Below are positions 18,739-27,068 of a stretch of DNA of 64,000 bases, piece by piece. The position numbers and the translations under genes were made by a program. The stretch's first letter is position 1, and every line of letters begins with the position of its first letter. Source of the stretch: Candidatus Humimonas hydrogenitrophica (GTDB taxonomy: Bacteria; Gemmatimonadota; Gemmatimonadetes; Palauibacterales; Palauibacteraceae). The DNA lies in contig CANPVD010000116.1 of assembly GCA_947581615.1 (NCBI GenBank), positions 1 through 64,000 on the forward strand. Direction: 5' to 3'. The notes under the pieces are model-generated. The model was not told where the DNA came from and made no database searches. It saw only the letters and a program-made list of their open reading frames with translations.

Positions 18739-19137
18739 GTGGAGAACCGATCCCACCGCATGGTGCATCTCGGCTACGGCAAGTACTGGCGCTCCGACCA
18801 CATCGTCGGACTGCTGCCCATCGAGGAGGGGCGCGGGCCGGGCCGCAGGACGGAGGTGTACGTGTCCAGCCGCCCGGAGCCGGTCATCGCCTCGCGAGCC
18901 GAGGACACGATCCTGGACGACATGTCCATGGGCCCGAGCCGGGAAGCCCGCGCCGACGAGCTGCGCTCGGCGGTCGAGGAGCTGCAGGGCGTGCTGCAGG
19001 GCCTGTCACCAGTCCTGCGTCGCATGCTCCGGAACGAGGGAGATTTGGACGTCAACGCCTGGTTGCGCCGGCTCGACTCCCTTTCCGCGGAGGACCCGCC
19101 GGACGACGGTCAGGAGGAACTCTTCCCGGCGGACTGA
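18739..19137 (+). CDS. RemA-like (DUF370) DNA-binding protein with C-terminal extension, tentative
   Basis: A 132-residue protein. Residues 8-62 ([19 protein letters not shown], then [10 protein letters not shown] and [14 protein letters not shown]) can be aligned by eye to the RemA/DUF370 fold, in which a short IGFGN-type strand opens the protein and GRRTRAVVV...VILS closes it; the middle helix seems shortened. RemA forms DNA-binding rings and regulates matrix and osmotic genes in Bacillus. The C-terminal 65 residues are a probable helix ([21 protein letters not shown]) and an acidic tail. GTG at 18739 is chosen because GGAGG lies six bases upstream; an ATG at 18760 is possible. A kinase gene follows after 105 bp. 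Confidence 0.6.
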   Translation: MENRSHRMVHLGYGKYWRSDHIVGLLPIEEGRGPGRRTEVYVSSRPEPVIASRAEDTILDDMSMGPSREARADELRSAVEELQGVLQGLSPVLRRMLRNEGDLDVNAWLRRLDSLSAEDPPDDGQEELFPAD

Positions 19138-19242
19138 ACCTTCTCGCGAGCGGCGTCCGGGGCGCGTGGCCTGTCTCTTGCCCGTTACGTCGATCCTGGA
19201 ACGAAGAGCATTCCGACGATCCCCGCGCGGGCGCCGTTCGAG

Positions 19243-20538
19243 ATGGCCGAAAACCAGCGCATGGAGATCCTCGATCTCCTGGTCCTTCGCGCACCGGACG
19301 AGAAGAGCTGGAGCTCCCTGAGGGAGGCCGCCCGCGAGCTGGGCTGCACCCTCGAACCCTTCACTGGCGACCCGATGCCCGCGCCGGCGGGCTACGTGCC
19401 CGCCGGCACGCCCGGCCTCGAGGACGCCACGGCGCTGTGTCGGGCCCTGCTCGAGGGTACCCGCGACGAGGTGCTGGTGGCCGACGAGAACGGCACCGTC
19501 ACCTTCGCGAGCCGCAGGCTGGCGTCCCTGGCGGGGCACGAGCCCGAGTCCGCGGTCGGCCGACCCGCTGACGACATCCTCCGGGCCATCGACCTTCCCT
19601 CCTTCGACCGCCTCCGTGGCATGCTGACCCGGGTGAGCAGCGCGCGCACCGAGGCCACCCTCGTGGACCTGGAAGGGCGGAGCCGCCCCGTGCTTCTGCG
19701 CGGCGTGAGCACCCGCCTCACGGGCGACAGGCGGCGGTTCGTGTGGTTCATCACCGAGCTCACGCGGGTACGAAGCGTGGAGCGGGCCAACCGCATCCTG
19801 CGCTCCGAGCTCGAGACGCAGTCGCGGCTCCTGGCGCTGGTCAGCCACGAACTCCGCACGCCGCTCAACGTGATCCTGGGCCAGCTGTCGCTCCTGCAGG
19901 CGGGCCTGCGGGGAGAGCTCGGGGCGGAGCAGAAGGACTCCGTGCAGCGCGCGGCGCGGGCGGGGCAGAGCCTCCTGGCCCTCATCAACAACCTGATCGA
20001 CTTCGCACGCCTGGAGGCCGAGGAGCTGGAGGTCGATGACACGCCCTTCTCCATCACCGAGCTGCTGGAGCAGGTCGTCGAGACCACCGACTCCCTCCTC
20101 TCGGAGGGCGGTCTGCGGCTCGTGGTGAACGCGGATGCGCCGCGTGACCGGGTGCGAGGTGATCCGGCGCGAACGCGGCAGGTCCTGATGAAGCTGGTGA
20201 CCAACGCGGTCAAGTTCAGCGAGCACGGGACCATCCGGATCGAGACGCGCGTGGTGGAGGATCCATCGGCCGAGCCCGCCAACACCCTGCCGCCGGCGAC
20301 CCGCTTCCTGGCCCTCGACGTGCGCGATCCGGGGATCGGGATCTCCGCCGAGGAGATCGAGCGGGTCTTCGAGCCCTTCCAGCAGACGGCCGGCCTTCTG
20401 AACCGACCTCAGGGAGGGACGGGGCTCGGCCTCACGATCGCGCGCAGGCTGGCCAGGCTCCAGGGTGGCGACCTCGTGGCCACGAGCCGCCCGGCCCGGG
20501 GATCGCTGTTCACGCTGTACCTGCCCCTGGCGGACTGA
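19243..20538 (+). CDS. PAS-domain sensor histidine kinase, cytoplasmic
   Basis: A 431-residue sensor kinase without membrane segments. An unassigned N-terminal 60 residues is followed by a PAS domain (about 65-165: VLVADENGTVTFASRRLASLAG), then HisKA with the phosphoacceptor SHELRTPLN (His202) and the ATPase domain with N box KLVTNAVKFSEHG, G1 DVRDPGIGIS (Pro in place of the commoner Thr), F box FEPFQQ and G2 GGTGLGLTIARRL. It would autophosphorylate on sensing a cytoplasmic cue. No response regulator is adjacent; a lone receiver protein is encoded about 32 kb away, but a partnership is only a guess. Confidence 0.95.
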   Translation: MAENQRMEILDLLVLRAPDEKSWSSLREAARELGCTLEPFTGDPMPAPAGYVPAGTPGLEDATALCRALLEGTRDEVLVADENGTVTFASRRLASLAGHEPESAVGRPADDILRAIDLPSFDRLRGMLTRVSSARTEATLVDLEGRSRPVLLRGVSTRLTGDRRRFVWFITELTRVRSVERANRILRSELETQSRLLALVSHELRTPLNVILGQLSLLQAGLRGELGAEQKDSVQRAARAGQSLLALINNLIDFARLEAEELEVDDTPFSITELLEQVVETTDSLLSEGGLRLVVNADAPRDRVRGDPARTRQVLMKLVTNAVKFSEHGTIRIETRVVEDPSAEPANTLPPATRFLALDVRDPGIGISAEEIERVFEPFQQTAGLLNRPQGGTGLGLTIARRLARLQGGDLVATSRPARGSLFTLYLPLAD

Positions 20539-20583
20539 CCCCCGGCCGGAACGCGAGCCCGCCCGCGGGCGTACCCTCCATCC

Positions 20584-22764
20584 GTGTTCGAGCGAGCATC
20601 CCGAGCGGTGACGGCCGTGATGGCGGCCGGTGTCCCGGCGGCGGCCGCCCTCGCGGTCCGGCCCAGTCCGGCACGGGCCGCTTCGCTCGTCATCGCGTAC
20701 GCCGCTCCCGCGCTGGCGGCACCGGCCGGGCCGCCCGGTGCGGCTCCCGACACGGCGCCCTGGGACGGGCCCCGAGTGGCAGCGCTCGTGCGCAGCGCCA
20801 TCCGGGCCCGCAGAGACGCATGGTCGGATTCCAGCCTCCGGAATTTCGAGGCTCGGGTCGACGCCCACGTCTACTTCCTGGCCGGCGTTGGACCCGAGGA
20901 GGAGGTCGGCCGGGGCGAGGCTTCGCACGAGCGCGTGATCCGGGCCGACCAGCTCGCCCTGCGAGTCCGGTGGCGAGCTCCCGACGGCTCAGTCCAGACG
21001 ATCATCGGCCGTCGCTCCCGTCAGCGCCTCCCCACGCCCATCCGATACCACCTGGACCATCTCAGCCTGGTGATGGCCAACTTCGGCGACCGGATCCGCA
21101 TCGGGGAGGGAACGGAGGTGCCGGGCGTTCTGCATCCGATCGCGCCCGGTGGACCCTCCTTCTACCGCTACCGGCTCGCCGACTCCATGACCATCCGTAC
21201 GGCGGACCACCGGACCACGCTCTACCGGGTGGAGGTTCGTCCCCGGGACCTCTCCGACCCGGGCGTGGTCGGCAGCGTGTACCTGGATGGCGCCACCGGC
21301 GCGGTGGCCCGCATGCGCTTCACCTTCACACCGGCGTCCTACCGGGACCCCAGCCTGGCCAGCATCACCGTCGATCTCGAGTCCGCCCTGCACGGCGGCC
21401 ACTGGTGGCTCCCGTCCGAGCAGTGGGTCGAGATCCGCCGACACGCGCGCTGGCTCAGCTTCCCGTTGACCGGGGTGATCCGCACCCACCTGGTCGTTCG
21501 CGACCTGCAGGTCAACGTCAGCGACATGCCGACGTTCCCCGCGGGCGCCAGGGTCATGACCCTGAGCAAGGCGAAGCTGCACGCCTATCACGGATGGCGG
21601 GAGGGACTGTTCGACGACCCTGCGGCCTCGGGCCTTACGGGAGCCCTGGGGCCGGAGGAGGTGCGCGAGGAAGCCCGCAGGCTCGTTCGCGGTCGCTTCC
21701 TGGGAGGCGGCGGCCGGCTGAGCCCGGCCCTGCCCGACGCTTCGTCGGCGTTCAGGGTCCGGCGGGCCGAGGGCGTGCTGCTCGGAGCCGGCGCCCGCTA
21801 CCGGCTGGGCGACGTGAGCGCACTGGACGGCTGGGCCGGGTGGCCGTTCGAGTTCGCGCGCCTCGAGTGGAGGGCGCGCTACCGGGGCGCCGTCGCGGGA
21901 GGGCGCCTGATGCTTGAAGCCTACGGAAACCGGTTCACCGACATCGGCCCCTTCCAGGCGGCGCCCGGGGCCGTGTCCACGGCCGGCTTCATCCTCGGGG
22001 GCGAGGACTTCACGGACCCCTACTTCCGTACCGGAGGCCGTGCGTCGATCACCTTCCCGGCATTGAGCGGATTGCTGTCGACAGGGATTCGGCTGGAGCG
22101 CCAGCGCTCCGCCCACCTGGTCGCCTACCCGCCCCGGGACGAGCTCACGCGGCCGGTCAGGACGGCGCGTCGGGGCGACCTGGCCGCCCTCGAACTGCAC
22201 TGGCAGAGCTCCTTCGGGGGTCCGTCCTCCGGGAACTGGCGTGCCGACGTGGACCTCCTCGGAAGCAGCTCGGAGGTAGGAGACTTCGGCTACACCAGGG
22301 AAGTCGTCACGCTGGACGGTCGCTCCGATCCCGGAGCGGCGCCGTGGGGCTGGGAGGCGCGGCTGGGTCTGGCGCTCGTGACCGGTTCGCCGCCGCCGCA
22401 GTCGCTCCTCCTCGAGGGGGGGCGCGGCACGGTCCCGGGCTACGCGTTCAGGGAGTGGGGTGGCGATCGCGCGGCCTTCGCGAACCTGGCCGTGACGCAC
22501 CAGGTGATCGGCACCGTCGTTCGCGTGCGGGCCCTGGCCGCGGTCGGCTGGGTCGCTCGCGGCCCGGTCGCCGGGGCCGCTGCCGTGTGGGACTCCGTCT
22601 ACGGAGCGGCTTCCGTGCACGACTCCGGGGGGCTCAGACCTTCCGCCGGCGCGGGCCTGGACTTCCTGGACGGGATCCTGCGGGTGGAGGCGGCGCGCGG
22701 GCTGGACCACGGGTTCTGGGAGTGGATGGTGAGCGTCGATCCGCGGATCGGCAGCATACTCTGA
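20584..22764 (+). CDS. Predicted outer-membrane beta-barrel protein
   Basis: A 726-residue secreted protein that I cannot name. After an Ala-rich signal region (residues about 12-45), residues 70-330 form a soluble domain with short alternating strands (TTLYRVEVRPRDL, GSVYLDGATGAVARMRF, SVTVDLE-like and WWLPSEQW), resembling domains that precede barrels in DUF5686-type proteins. The C-terminal 350 residues are alternating, Gly/aromatic-rich strands, including DPYFRTGGRASITFP and GRGTVPGYAFREWGGDRA, the latter recalling two-partner/Omp85-like barrels. GTG at 20584 is chosen; nearby ATG at 20620 could also serve. The ornithine cyclodeaminase gene begins 7 bp after its stop. Confidence 0.75.
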   Translation: MFERASRAVTAVMAAGVPAAAALAVRPSPARAASLVIAYAAPALAAPAGPPGAAPDTAPWDGPRVAALVRSAIRARRDAWSDSSLRNFEARVDAHVYFLAGVGPEEEVGRGEASHERVIRADQLALRVRWRAPDGSVQTIIGRRSRQRLPTPIRYHLDHLSLVMANFGDRIRIGEGTEVPGVLHPIAPGGPSFYRYRLADSMTIRTADHRTTLYRVEVRPRDLSDPGVVGSVYLDGATGAVARMRFTFTPASYRDPSLASITVDLESALHGGHWWLPSEQWVEIRRHARWLSFPLTGVIRTHLVVRDLQVNVSDMPTFPAGARVMTLSKAKLHAYHGWREGLFDDPAASGLTGALGPEEVREEARRLVRGRFLGGGGRLSPALPDASSAFRVRRAEGVLLGAGARYRLGDVSALDGWAGWPFEFARLEWRARYRGAVAGGRLMLEAYGNRFTDIGPFQAAPGAVSTAGFILGGEDFTDPYFRTGGRASITFPALSGLLSTGIRLERQRSAHLVAYPPRDELTRPVRTARRGDLAALELHWQSSFGGPSSGNWRADVDLLGSSSEVGDFGYTREVVTLDGRSDPGAAPWGWEARLGLALVTGSPPPQSLLLEGGRGTVPGYAFREWGGDRAAFANLAVTHQVIGTVVRVRALAAVGWVARGPVAGAAAVWDSVYGAASVHDSGGLRPSAGAGLDFLDGILRVEAARGLDHGFWEWMVSVDPRIGSIL

Positions 22765-22771
22765 GGCGCAC

Positions 22772-23758
22772 ATGACCGAAGTGCTCATCGTGGATGGGGC
22801 GGCCGTCGAGCGGCTGCTCGAGGTGGAGCCGCTGCTCTCGGCGCTCGAGGAAGCCTTCCGGAAACTGAGTGCCGGAAGAGCCTCCGTTCCCCCGCGGGTC
22901 GCGGCCCGCACGCCGCACGGCCTCCTGGGCGCCATGCCCGGCTACGTGGAGGACGCTGGACTGGCCTCGAAGCTGGTGAGCGTGTTCCCCGGCAACGACG
23001 GCGGGGGGCGCCCGTCGCACCAGGGCCTCATCGTGCTGTTCGACGAGCGTACGGGGACGCCGCTGGCCGTCATGGACGGCATCCGGATCACGGCGCTCCG
23101 CACCGCGGCCGCCACGGCCGTGGCCACTCGTCACCTGGCACGGGACGATGCCTCGGTCCTGGCCATACTCGGTGCCGGAGTCCAGGGTCGGGCCCACCTC
23201 GAGACCGTGCCCCGGGTTCGGGCCCTCCGGGAGGTCCGCGTCGCCTCGCGCACGCCGGCACACGCACGAGCTCTCGCTCGGGAGGCGCCGTCGCTGCTGG
23301 CCGGATCCGCGGTCGACGGGTCCTCGCCCGAGGTCGTGGCTTGCAAGACGTTCGAGGAAGCGGTGCGTGGCGCGGACATCGTGTGCGCCTGCACGGACGC
23401 CCACCACCCGGTGATCGAGTTCGAATGGCTGGCACCGGGGGCGCACGTCAATTCGGTGGGCGGCAGCGCCGGGAGGGAGCTGGACGCGGCCACCGTCTAC
23501 CGGGGCCGGCTGTTCGTGGAGTGGCGCGGAGCCGTCACCAGCGCGCCTCCGGCGGGAGCCGGCGAGCTTCAAGGGCTCGATCCGGATACGGCCGTCGAGT
23601 TGGGCGAGCTACTGGCGGGCCGCCGCTCCGGCCGGGGGTCGGACCGGGAGATCACCGTGTACAAGTCGACCGGCCACGCCGTCGAGGACGTGGCCGCCGC
23701 GCGGCTCGTCTACGAGCACGCCCTGAGCGCGGGCCTGGGCACGACCGTCTCTATCTAG
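22772..23758 (+). CDS. Ornithine cyclodeaminase/mu-crystallin family protein
   Basis: A 328-residue NAD(P)-dependent enzyme of the OCD/mu-crystallin/alanine dehydrogenase family. Seen: N-terminal IVDGAAVERLLEVEPLL, substrate-site residues in VPPRVAAR and LASKLVSVFPGN, GTPLAVMDGIRITALRTAAATAVAT (conserved Asp and Arg), the Rossmann loop LAILGAGVQGRAHLE, and HVNSVGG. Members deaminate ornithine, reduce imines, or make alanine; substrate cannot be told here. It follows the barrel protein by 7 bp, so shares its transcript, and converges with polA with 7 bp between. Confidence 0.9.
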   Translation: MTEVLIVDGAAVERLLEVEPLLSALEEAFRKLSAGRASVPPRVAARTPHGLLGAMPGYVEDAGLASKLVSVFPGNDGGGRPSHQGLIVLFDERTGTPLAVMDGIRITALRTAAATAVATRHLARDDASVLAILGAGVQGRAHLETVPRVRALREVRVASRTPAHARALAREAPSLLAGSAVDGSSPEVVACKTFEEAVRGADIVCACTDAHHPVIEFEWLAPGAHVNSVGGSAGRELDAATVYRGRLFVEWRGAVTSAPPAGAGELQGLDPDTAVELGELLAGRRSGRGSDREITVYKSTGHAVEDVAAARLVYEHALSAGLGTTVSI

Positions 23759-23765
23759 GCCGGTC

Positions 23766-26615
23766 TCACGGCTTGCATTCGTACCACGTGCGGCCGACTC
23801 CGATCTCGACCCGGAGCGGCACGTCCAGGGTCATGGCCCCCTCCATGGCGGCGCGGACGACCTCGCGCGCCTCCTCCACCGCGCCCTCGCGCACCTCGAA
23901 CAGCAGCTCGTCGTGCACCTGCACGAGCATGCGTGTCCGGGCGGGGTCGAGCTCGTCGTGCAGCCGGATCATGGCCAGCTTGATCAGGTCGGCCGCCGAG
24001 CCCTGGATGGGCGAGTTGGTGGCCGTGCGCTCTCCGAACCCGCGCACGCCGGGGTTCCTGGAACGGATCTCGGGAATGTAGCGTCGCCGCCCGCTGAGGG
24101 TCTCGACGTAGCCCTTCTCGCGGGCCTCCTCCTTCATTCGCTCCAGGTACGTCTTCACGCCCGCGAAGCGCTCGAAGTAGCCCTCGATGAACCGCTCCGC
24201 CTCACGCCGGGAGATCCCGAGCTGCGCCGCCAGGGCTGCCGGACCCTGGCCGTAGATCGTGGCGAAATTGATGGTCTTGGCGCGATCTCTCATGCCGCCG
24301 TTCACGTCCTCCGGCTTCACGCCGAAGATGCGCGCCGCCGTCTCCCGGTGAATGTCGCGACCCTCCCGGAAGGCCCGGACGAAAGCGGGGTCGCCGGACA
24401 GGTGCGCCAGGATGCGGAGCTCCACCTGGGAGTAGTCCGCTCCCAGGAAGGTCCAATCCTCTTCGGCCACGAAACCCTTGCGTATCTCGCGGCCCAGGAC
24501 CGATCGGATCGGGATGTTCTGGAGGTTGGGCTCGGAAGAGGACAGGCGCCCCGTGGCGGCGATGGTCTGGTTGAAGCTGGTGTGGACGCGGCCCGTGTCG
24601 GGATTGACAAGGCCGGGGAGGACGCTGACGTACGTCGAGTTCAGCTTGTCGAGCTCCCGGTATTCGAGGATGAGGCGCGGGATCTGGTGGCCCCGGGCGG
24701 CGAGCTCGGTGAGCACGCTCTCGTCGGTGGACGGCCCCGTCTTGGTCCGCTTGAGGACCGGGAGCTCCAACCTCTCGAACAGGAGCTCCCGGAGCTGCGG
24801 CACCGAGCGCAGGTTCACCTCCTCGCCGGCGACCTTCTGGATCTCCTCCTCCACCAGCCGGAGCTCCCGGGAGATCCGCTCCTGGAGCTTCTCGAAGAAG
24901 GCCAGGTCCAGCCCGATCCCGGTCATCTCCATGTCGGCGAGCACCGGGACGAGCGGCACCTCGATGCGCTCCAGGAGCTCGAGCATGGCGTGCTGGCGGA
25001 GCTCGCGCTCGAGCACCTCCGCGAGCCGCAGAGTGTAGTCCGCGTCTTCCCCGGCGTACTGGAGGGCCTGGTCCAGCGGGACCTCGGCGAAGGAGATCTG
25101 GGAGGCCCCGCTCCCGCACACGTCCTCGTAGGAGGTCAGCTTCCGGCCCAGTCGGTCCATGACCAGGATGTCGAGGGCGTGCTCGCGCTTCCCGGGATCG
25201 AGGCAGTAAGAGGCCAGCGAGGTATCGAACCGGATCCCCCCGATCTCCCCGCCGGCCCCGCGCAGGACCACGAGGTCGTACTTGATGTTCTGCCCCACCT
25301 TGGCCACCTCCGGATCGGCCAGCAGGGCCCGCAGCGGCTCCATCGGCTCAGCGGTCAGGGCCGGGAGGTTGTCCGGCTCGCGGGCGTCAAGCGCCAGGGC
25401 CGGCTCGCCGTCGGCTCCGGTCTCGGTCATGGGCGGTACGTGCCCGACCGGCAGGTAGAAGGCCCGACCCGGCTCGACGGCCAGCGAGATCCCGACCAGC
25501 CGCGCTCTCATCGGGTCGAGGGAGGTGGTCTCGGTGTCCACGGAGAGCAGAGGGCCGATCCGGGGCCCCTCCCCCGCGCCCCCGTCGGAGCCTTCGGCGC
25601 CCCGGGCGCCCGCCTCTCCTCGCAGCGCGGCGCGAAGCTCACCGACCACCTCGGCCACACGCTCGACGGAGGTCACGAGCTCGTAGTCCTCCTGAACCTC
25701 CTCGCCCTTCCCTTCGGGCGCGTATTCGCGCAGAAGGGTGTGGAACTCCAGGGCCAGGAACAGGTCCCGGAGCCGCCTGCGGTCGGGAGGCTCCCGGCGG
25801 AAGCGCTCCAGGTCGAGCGACACGGGCGCATCGCGCCGGATGGTCACCAGCTCCCGTGAGAGCCGGGCTCCATCGGCGGCTCCCTCCAGGGCGTTCCGGG
25901 CCCGGGTGCTCTTCACCTCGCCCACGTGGGCCAGGACGCCTTCGAGGCTCCCGAAGCGCTCCAGGAGCTTGGGCGCCGTCTTCTTCCCGATCCCGCGCAC
26001 GCCCGGGACGTTGTCCGAGCTGTCGCCGATGAGAGCCAGGTAGTCGGGCACCTGGGCCGGTGGCACGCCCAGCCGCTCGTCGGCGTTGTCCGGGGACACC
26101 CACTCGGCATCCACTCCGGCGGGGCCGCCCCGCCCGGGGTTCAGCAGCCAGGTGTGGTCGTCGATGAGCTGGTAGAAGTCCTTGTCCCCGGAGATGATGA
26201 CCGTCTGGAGTCCCGCCTCCCCGGCCTCGGTGGCCAGCGTCCCGATCACGTCGTCCGCCTCCCAGCCCTCGGCCTCGACCACGGGCACCCGGAACGCCTC
26301 GACCAGCTCCCGACAGCGAGGCAGGGAGGCCTCGAGCTCGTCCGGCATCTTCTCGCGCGTCGCCTTGTACTCGGGGTGCATCTCGGTCCGGAAGCTGTCG
26401 CCCGCGTCGAACACGACCGCCAGGTAATCGGGCCGGTGGTTGTCCAGCACGTCGATGAGGAAGCGCGCCAGGCCGTAGGGCGCGGAGGTGTTCTCCCCCT
26501 TCGAGGTGGTGAGTGGGCGGCTGATCATCGCATAGAACGCCCTGTAGATGAGGGCGTAGCCGTCGATCAGGTAGAGGATCGGGCGGTCGAACTCGGGGAC
26601 GGATACGTCGTTCAC
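23766..26615 (-). CDS. polA: DNA polymerase I
   Basis: Repair and Okazaki-fragment polymerase. The 949-residue protein has the N-terminal 5'-nuclease (YLIDGYALIYRAFYAM; ISGDKDFYQL; GIGKKTAPKLL), a 3'-5' exonuclease domain with intact acidic start LSVDTETTSLD (near residue 358), and the family A polymerase: motif A GADYSQVELRILAHLSGD (about 725), motif B RDRAKTINFATIYG (about 780), motif C VQVHDELLFEV (about 898). GTG at 26615 is chosen because GGAGAG precedes it; a TTG six codons upstream has no ribosome site. It follows cspA on the same strand after a strong hairpin. Confidence 0.97.
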   Translation of the reverse strand: MNDVSVPEFDRPILYLIDGYALIYRAFYAMISRPLTTSKGENTSAPYGLARFLIDVLDNHRPDYLAVVFDAGDSFRTEMHPEYKATREKMPDELEASLPRCRELVEAFRVPVVEAEGWEADDVIGTLATEAGEAGLQTVIISGDKDFYQLIDDHTWLLNPGRGGPAGVDAEWVSPDNADERLGVPPAQVPDYLALIGDSSDNVPGVRGIGKKTAPKLLERFGSLEGVLAHVGEVKSTRARNALEGAADGARLSRELVTIRRDAPVSLDLERFRREPPDRRRLRDLFLALEFHTLLREYAPEGKGEEVQEDYELVTSVERVAEVVGELRAALRGEAGARGAEGSDGGAGEGPRIGPLLSVDTETTSLDPMRARLVGISLAVEPGRAFYLPVGHVPPMTETGADGEPALALDAREPDNLPALTAEPMEPLRALLADPEVAKVGQNIKYDLVVLRGAGGEIGGIRFDTSLASYCLDPGKREHALDILVMDRLGRKLTSYEDVCGSGASQISFAEVPLDQALQYAGEDADYTLRLAEVLERELRQHAMLELLERIEVPLVPVLADMEMTGIGLDLAFFEKLQERISRELRLVEEEIQKVAGEEVNLRSVPQLRELLFERLELPVLKRTKTGPSTDESVLTELAARGHQIPRLILEYRELDKLNSTYVSVLPGLVNPDTGRVHTSFNQTIAATGRLSSSEPNLQNIPIRSVLGREIRKGFVAEEDWTFLGADYSQVELRILAHLSGDPAFVRAFREGRDIHRETAARIFGVKPEDVNGGMRDRAKTINFATIYGQGPAALAAQLGISRREAERFIEGYFERFAGVKTYLERMKEEAREKGYVETLSGRRRYIPEIRSRNPGVRGFGERTATNSPIQGSAADLIKLAMIRLHDELDPARTRMLVQVHDELLFEVREGAVEEAREVVRAAMEGAMTLDVPLRVEIGVGRTWYECKP

Positions 26616-26639
26616 GGCTCTCCGGATCTGCAAACGGTT

Positions 26640-26666
26640 GCGCCCCGCGCCGGGGGCGCGGGGCGC
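26640..26666 (-). terminator. Strong hairpin after cspA
   Basis: A perfect 12-bp GC stem (GCGCCCCGCGCC with its complement) and 3-nt loop lies between cspA and polA. On the minus strand it is followed by AACCGTTT, so it probably ends most cspA transcripts. Confidence 0.6.
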
Positions 26667-26715
26667 GGCTGCGCCGGCGCGGGACGGGCGCTCTGGCTGC
26701 GGCGGGACCCTGCGG

Positions 26716-26919
26716 TCAGACTCGGGTCACCCGCGTCGCGTGAAGGCCCTTGTCGCCCTTGGCGAGCTCGAACTCGACTTCCTGCCCCTCCGCCAGGGTC
26801 TTGAAGCCGTCCATCTCGATGGCGCTGTAGTGGACGAAGACGTCCTCGCTGCCGTCCGGCGGCTCAATGAAACCGTAGCCCTTGGCGTCGTTGAACCACT
26901 TCACGGTACCTCGGGGCAT
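26716..26919 (-). CDS. cspA: Cold-shock protein (CspA family)
   Basis: A 67-residue single OB-fold RNA/DNA chaperone. The sequence [18 protein letters not shown] contains RNP1 (KGYGFI) and DVFVHYSAI is RNP2; length and composition match the family exactly. ATG follows a perfect AGGAGGAG. It has its own strong promoter and terminator. The leader is only about 37 nt, too short for the long thermosensing leader of E. coli cspA. Confidence 0.97.
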   Translation of the reverse strand: MPRGTVKWFNDAKGYGFIEPPDGSEDVFVHYSAIEMDGFKTLAEGQEVEFELAKGDKGLHATRVTRV

Positions 26920-26963
26920 GGAACTCCTCCTGCGCGGATGAACGGGTGGGGGACACGAGTTCC

Positions 26964-26992
26964 ATCGTATTCCGGGTCTCCGGCGTCGTCAA
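26964..26992 (-). promoter_or_regulatory. Strong sigma-70 promoter of cspA
   Basis: Minus strand TTGACG, 17 bp, TACGAT, with predicted start about 37 nt before the cspA ATG. Its proximity to consensus suggests high constitutive expression. Confidence 0.75.
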
Positions 26993-27045
26993 CAGCCCCG
27001 CGGGCGACGGGCGGGACCCGGTATACGGCGGCTGGCGGAAGCGTC

Positions 27046-27061
27046 GCGGGCGTGTGCCCGC
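27046..27061 (-). terminator. Possible terminator after lytic transglycosylase
   Basis: A 6-bp stem GCGGGC/GCCCGC with 4-nt loop immediately follows the stop of the transglycosylase gene. It has no T-run, so it is weak. Confidence 0.35.
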
Positions 27062-27068
27062 ACGGCCG

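Noticed and set aside
26920-27068. Long cold-shock leader RNA
   Set aside because: The near-consensus promoter leaves only about 37 nt of leader before cspA.
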